DNA of 6,744 nucleotides from positions 1 through 6,744 of the forward strand of contig JAEVZQ010000376.1 of assembly GCA_023392135.1 (NCBI GenBank), written 5' to 3'. This DNA is from Pseudomonadota bacterium (lineage in GTDB: Bacteria > Pseudomonadota > Alphaproteobacteria > Rhizobiales > Hyphomicrobiaceae). Made by a program: the position numbers and the translations under genes. A model generated the notes under the pieces. That model saw only the letters and a program-made list of their open reading frames with translations, ran no database searches and had not been told where the DNA came from. This document shows positions 5,350 to 6,744 of the stretch, one piece after another. Numbering within the stretch: the stretch's first letter is position 1; each line of letters starts with the position of its first letter.

Positions 5350-6396
5350 GTGGCCCACAACGGACTGATCGACCTCTACAGCGATACATCCACGCGCCCG
5401 TCACGGGGGATGCGACAGGCCATGGCCGACGCAGAGGTGGGTGACGAGCAGCGTGGCGAAGATCCGACCACGACAGCGCTTCAGGAGCGCGTCGCCGAGT
5501 TGTTGGGCAAGGAAGCCGCCGTGTTCCTGCCCTCGGGCACGATGTGCAATCAGATCGCGCTTCTGGTGCACTGCCGACCCGGTGATGAAGTCATCGGAGC
5601 TGCCGGTACGCATGTGTTCACGTCCGAGGCGGGCGGCGGCTCAGCGCTGGCGGGCGCACAGACTTGGCCCATCGTCTGCGATCGGGGGATTTTCGAGGCC
5701 TCCGATCTCGAGGCTGTCGTTCGCGAGCCGAACCTTCATTCACCACGCTCGCGGCTGGTGGTCATCGAGCAGACCGTGAACCGTGGCGGCGGCGCGATCT
5801 GGCCGGTCCAGAAGATCGAGGAGGTCGCGGAACGCGCGCATCGGCGCGAACTCGTCGTTCACATGGACGGCGCCCGGCTGCTCAACGCCGTCGTCGCCTC
5901 AGGCATTCCGGCTCACGTCATGGCGGCCCAGTGCGATAGCGTGTGGCTAGACCTGTCGAAAGGGCTCGGTTGTCCTGTCGGTGGCGTGCTGGCCGGATCG
6001 CGCGAGTTCATCAATGAGGCCTGGCGCTGGAAGCACCGGATCGGCGGTGCCATGCGCCAGTCGGGCATTCTCGCGGCGGCGGGATTTTATGCGCTCGACA
6101 ACAACATCGAGCGGCTGGCGGACGATCACGCCAATGCCGCGCTGCTCGCAGCTCTCATCGGCGAAATTCCTGGAGTCAGGCTCATGAACCCACGGCCGGA
6201 GACCAACATCGTTTATTTCGACGCGAGTGGCACGGAGCAGCCGGCCAGGGCGGTGACGGAAGCGTTGCTTGCCGAGAACGTCCGGATGGGAACGTCGTAT
6301 GGCGGCATGATCCGTGCCGTCACGCACCTCGATGTGTCGCGTGAGCAGATCGAGATCGCGGCGGCTGCGCTCCGCCGCGTTCTGGATCGCCAATGA
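5350..6396 (+). CDS. Threonine aldolase / beta-eliminating lyase family PLP enzyme
   Basis: The 348-residue protein is a cytosolic pyridoxal-phosphate enzyme of the threonine aldolase family (beta-eliminating lyase domain, fold type I). Members split threonine or other beta-hydroxy amino acids into glycine and an aldehyde. It shows the N-terminal DLYSDTSTRPS (8-18), PSGTMCNQIAL (61-71) at the cofactor phosphate, His88 followed by EAGGG (93-97), HMDGARL (171-177) with the Asp that contacts the pyridine nitrogen, SKGLGCPVG (203-211) with Lys204 as the likely Schiff-base lysine, and IRAVTHLDV (321-329) with a likely carboxylate-binding Arg322. The usual ENTHN-type segment reads EQTVNRGGG here (140-148), so it may belong to a side branch with another substrate. 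It starts with GTG after AAGGAG at 5338-5343. It is divergent from the SDR gene and converges, with a 17-bp gap, on the right-hand gene. No symbol is given because the substrate is uncertain. Confidence 0.88.
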   Translation: MAHNGLIDLYSDTSTRPSRGMRQAMADAEVGDEQRGEDPTTTALQERVAELLGKEAAVFLPSGTMCNQIALLVHCRPGDEVIGAAGTHVFTSEAGGGSALAGAQTWPIVCDRGIFEASDLEAVVREPNLHSPRSRLVVIEQTVNRGGGAIWPVQKIEEVAERAHRRELVVHMDGARLLNAVVASGIPAHVMAAQCDSVWLDLSKGLGCPVGGVLAGSREFINEAWRWKHRIGGAMRQSGILAAAGFYALDNNIERLADDHANAALLAALIGEIPGVRLMNPRPETNIVYFDASGTEQPARAVTEALLAENVRMGTSYGGMIRAVTHLDVSREQIEIAAAALRRVLDRQ

Positions 6397-6413
6397 GCAG
6401 TTGACGGACCAGC

Positions 6414-6744
6414 TCAGGCCGGCCTCAGTCGCTGCAGCACGACAGCAAGCCCACCAAGCGCCAATCCGATTGGTACGCTCCAGGCAACATAAAGCCCGGG
6501 AATGTCGCTTGCGAGCTGTATGCCGGTCAGTGGCGAGATCACCGCATCGATCACGACGGGGAACACCAGCAGCAGACCGGCACCCCAGAACAGCGCCGTC
6601 TCAAGCAACGTATTCTGCTTCAGCATCCACCGCTGCAGCGCGAAGGCGAGCGCGACGATGCCGGCTGCGACCACAAGGCTGATCTCCACGATTTCCACCC
6701 AGCTCCGTCCTTCGGGCGTGTGCAGCAACAGGCCGATACCGTTC
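6414..6744 (-). CDS. C-terminal part of a membrane protein, probably a TRAP (TAXI-type) fused permease
   Basis: The frame is open from the right edge to a TGA at 6414-6416 and gives the last 109 residues of a longer protein. It holds three hydrophobic segments (about residues 17-35, 46-63 and 81-101 of the fragment), with LLLHTPEGRSWVEI before the first and NTLLETALFWGAGLLLVFP across the second. This pattern resembles the end of the 4TM/12TM fused permeases of TAXI-type TRAP transporters, which typically finish with a small-loop helix pair containing a W.E motif and a LLL.FP element. TRAP permeases import organic acids with Na or proton symport using a periplasmic binding protein. The identification rests on the tail only. 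A short protein starting at the TTG at 6728 is less likely, because the frame continues upstream without a stop. It ends 17 bp from the converging aldolase-like gene. Confidence 0.6.
   Translation of the reverse strand, partial: NGIGLLLHTPEGRSWVEIVEISLVVAAGIVALAFALQRWMLKQNTLLETALFWGAGLLLVFPVVIDAVISPLTGIQLASDIPGLYVAWSVPIGLALGGLAVVLQRLRPA

Noticed and set aside
5237..5404. N-terminal extension of the SDR protein
   Set aside because: It would overlap the aldolase-like gene, and its sequence is Arg/Pro-rich and unlike any SDR. A good ribosome site supports 5236.
6416..6425. 10-bp palindrome AGGCCGGCCT at the end of the right-hand gene, considered as a terminator
   Set aside because: It has no loop and no T-run and lies mostly within the last codons; GC-only palindromes of this size are frequent in such DNA.

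Overview
This is a GC-rich chromosomal window that looks like an alphaproteobacterium of the Rhizobiales/Hyphomicrobiales type. The evidence is the divergent hisB / hslV arrangement, a DUF2628-like gene directly after hisB, an HslV with a short N-terminal propeptide, and an HSD17B10-type short-chain dehydrogenase. No mobile element, CRISPR array, tRNA or rRNA gene was seen. The genus cannot be told from the sequence alone.

Left part (1-1098), leftward: hisB, the histidine-biosynthesis dehydratase, is followed after 21 bp by a DUF2628-like membrane protein cut by the window edge. In many Rhizobiales this order continues into hisH-hisA-hisF. A 143-bp spacer separates hisB from the rightward hslV and probably carries promoters for both directions.

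Centre (1108-3378), rightward: hslV, a small multidrug resistance (SMR) transporter gene, and hslU are tightly packed and probably form one operon. HslV (threonine protease) and HslU (AAA+ unfoldase) together make the HslVU (ClpQY) heat-shock protease. The SMR gene between the two subunits is the most unusual arrangement here. Just after hslU lies a strong imperfect inverted repeat (3382-3440).

Right of centre (3513-4420), rightward: thpR (2H-family RNA 2',3'-cyclic phosphodiesterase) and a pterin-4a-carbinolamine dehydratase gene. They converge on a leftward HSD17B10-like SDR gene (4451-5236). A 113-bp divergent spacer with a perfect 14-bp palindrome separates the SDR gene from a rightward gene of the threonine aldolase / beta-eliminating lyase family (5350-6396). 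That gene converges on the 3' end of a leftward membrane protein gene, probably a TRAP (TAXI-type) fused permease, which runs off the right edge.

Most of the window is conserved housekeeping DNA. No convincing new multi-gene system is visible. The points worth follow-up are the SMR gene inside the hslVU operon and its mixed subtype signature, the two inverted-repeat sites, and two substitutions in otherwise conserved enzyme motifs.
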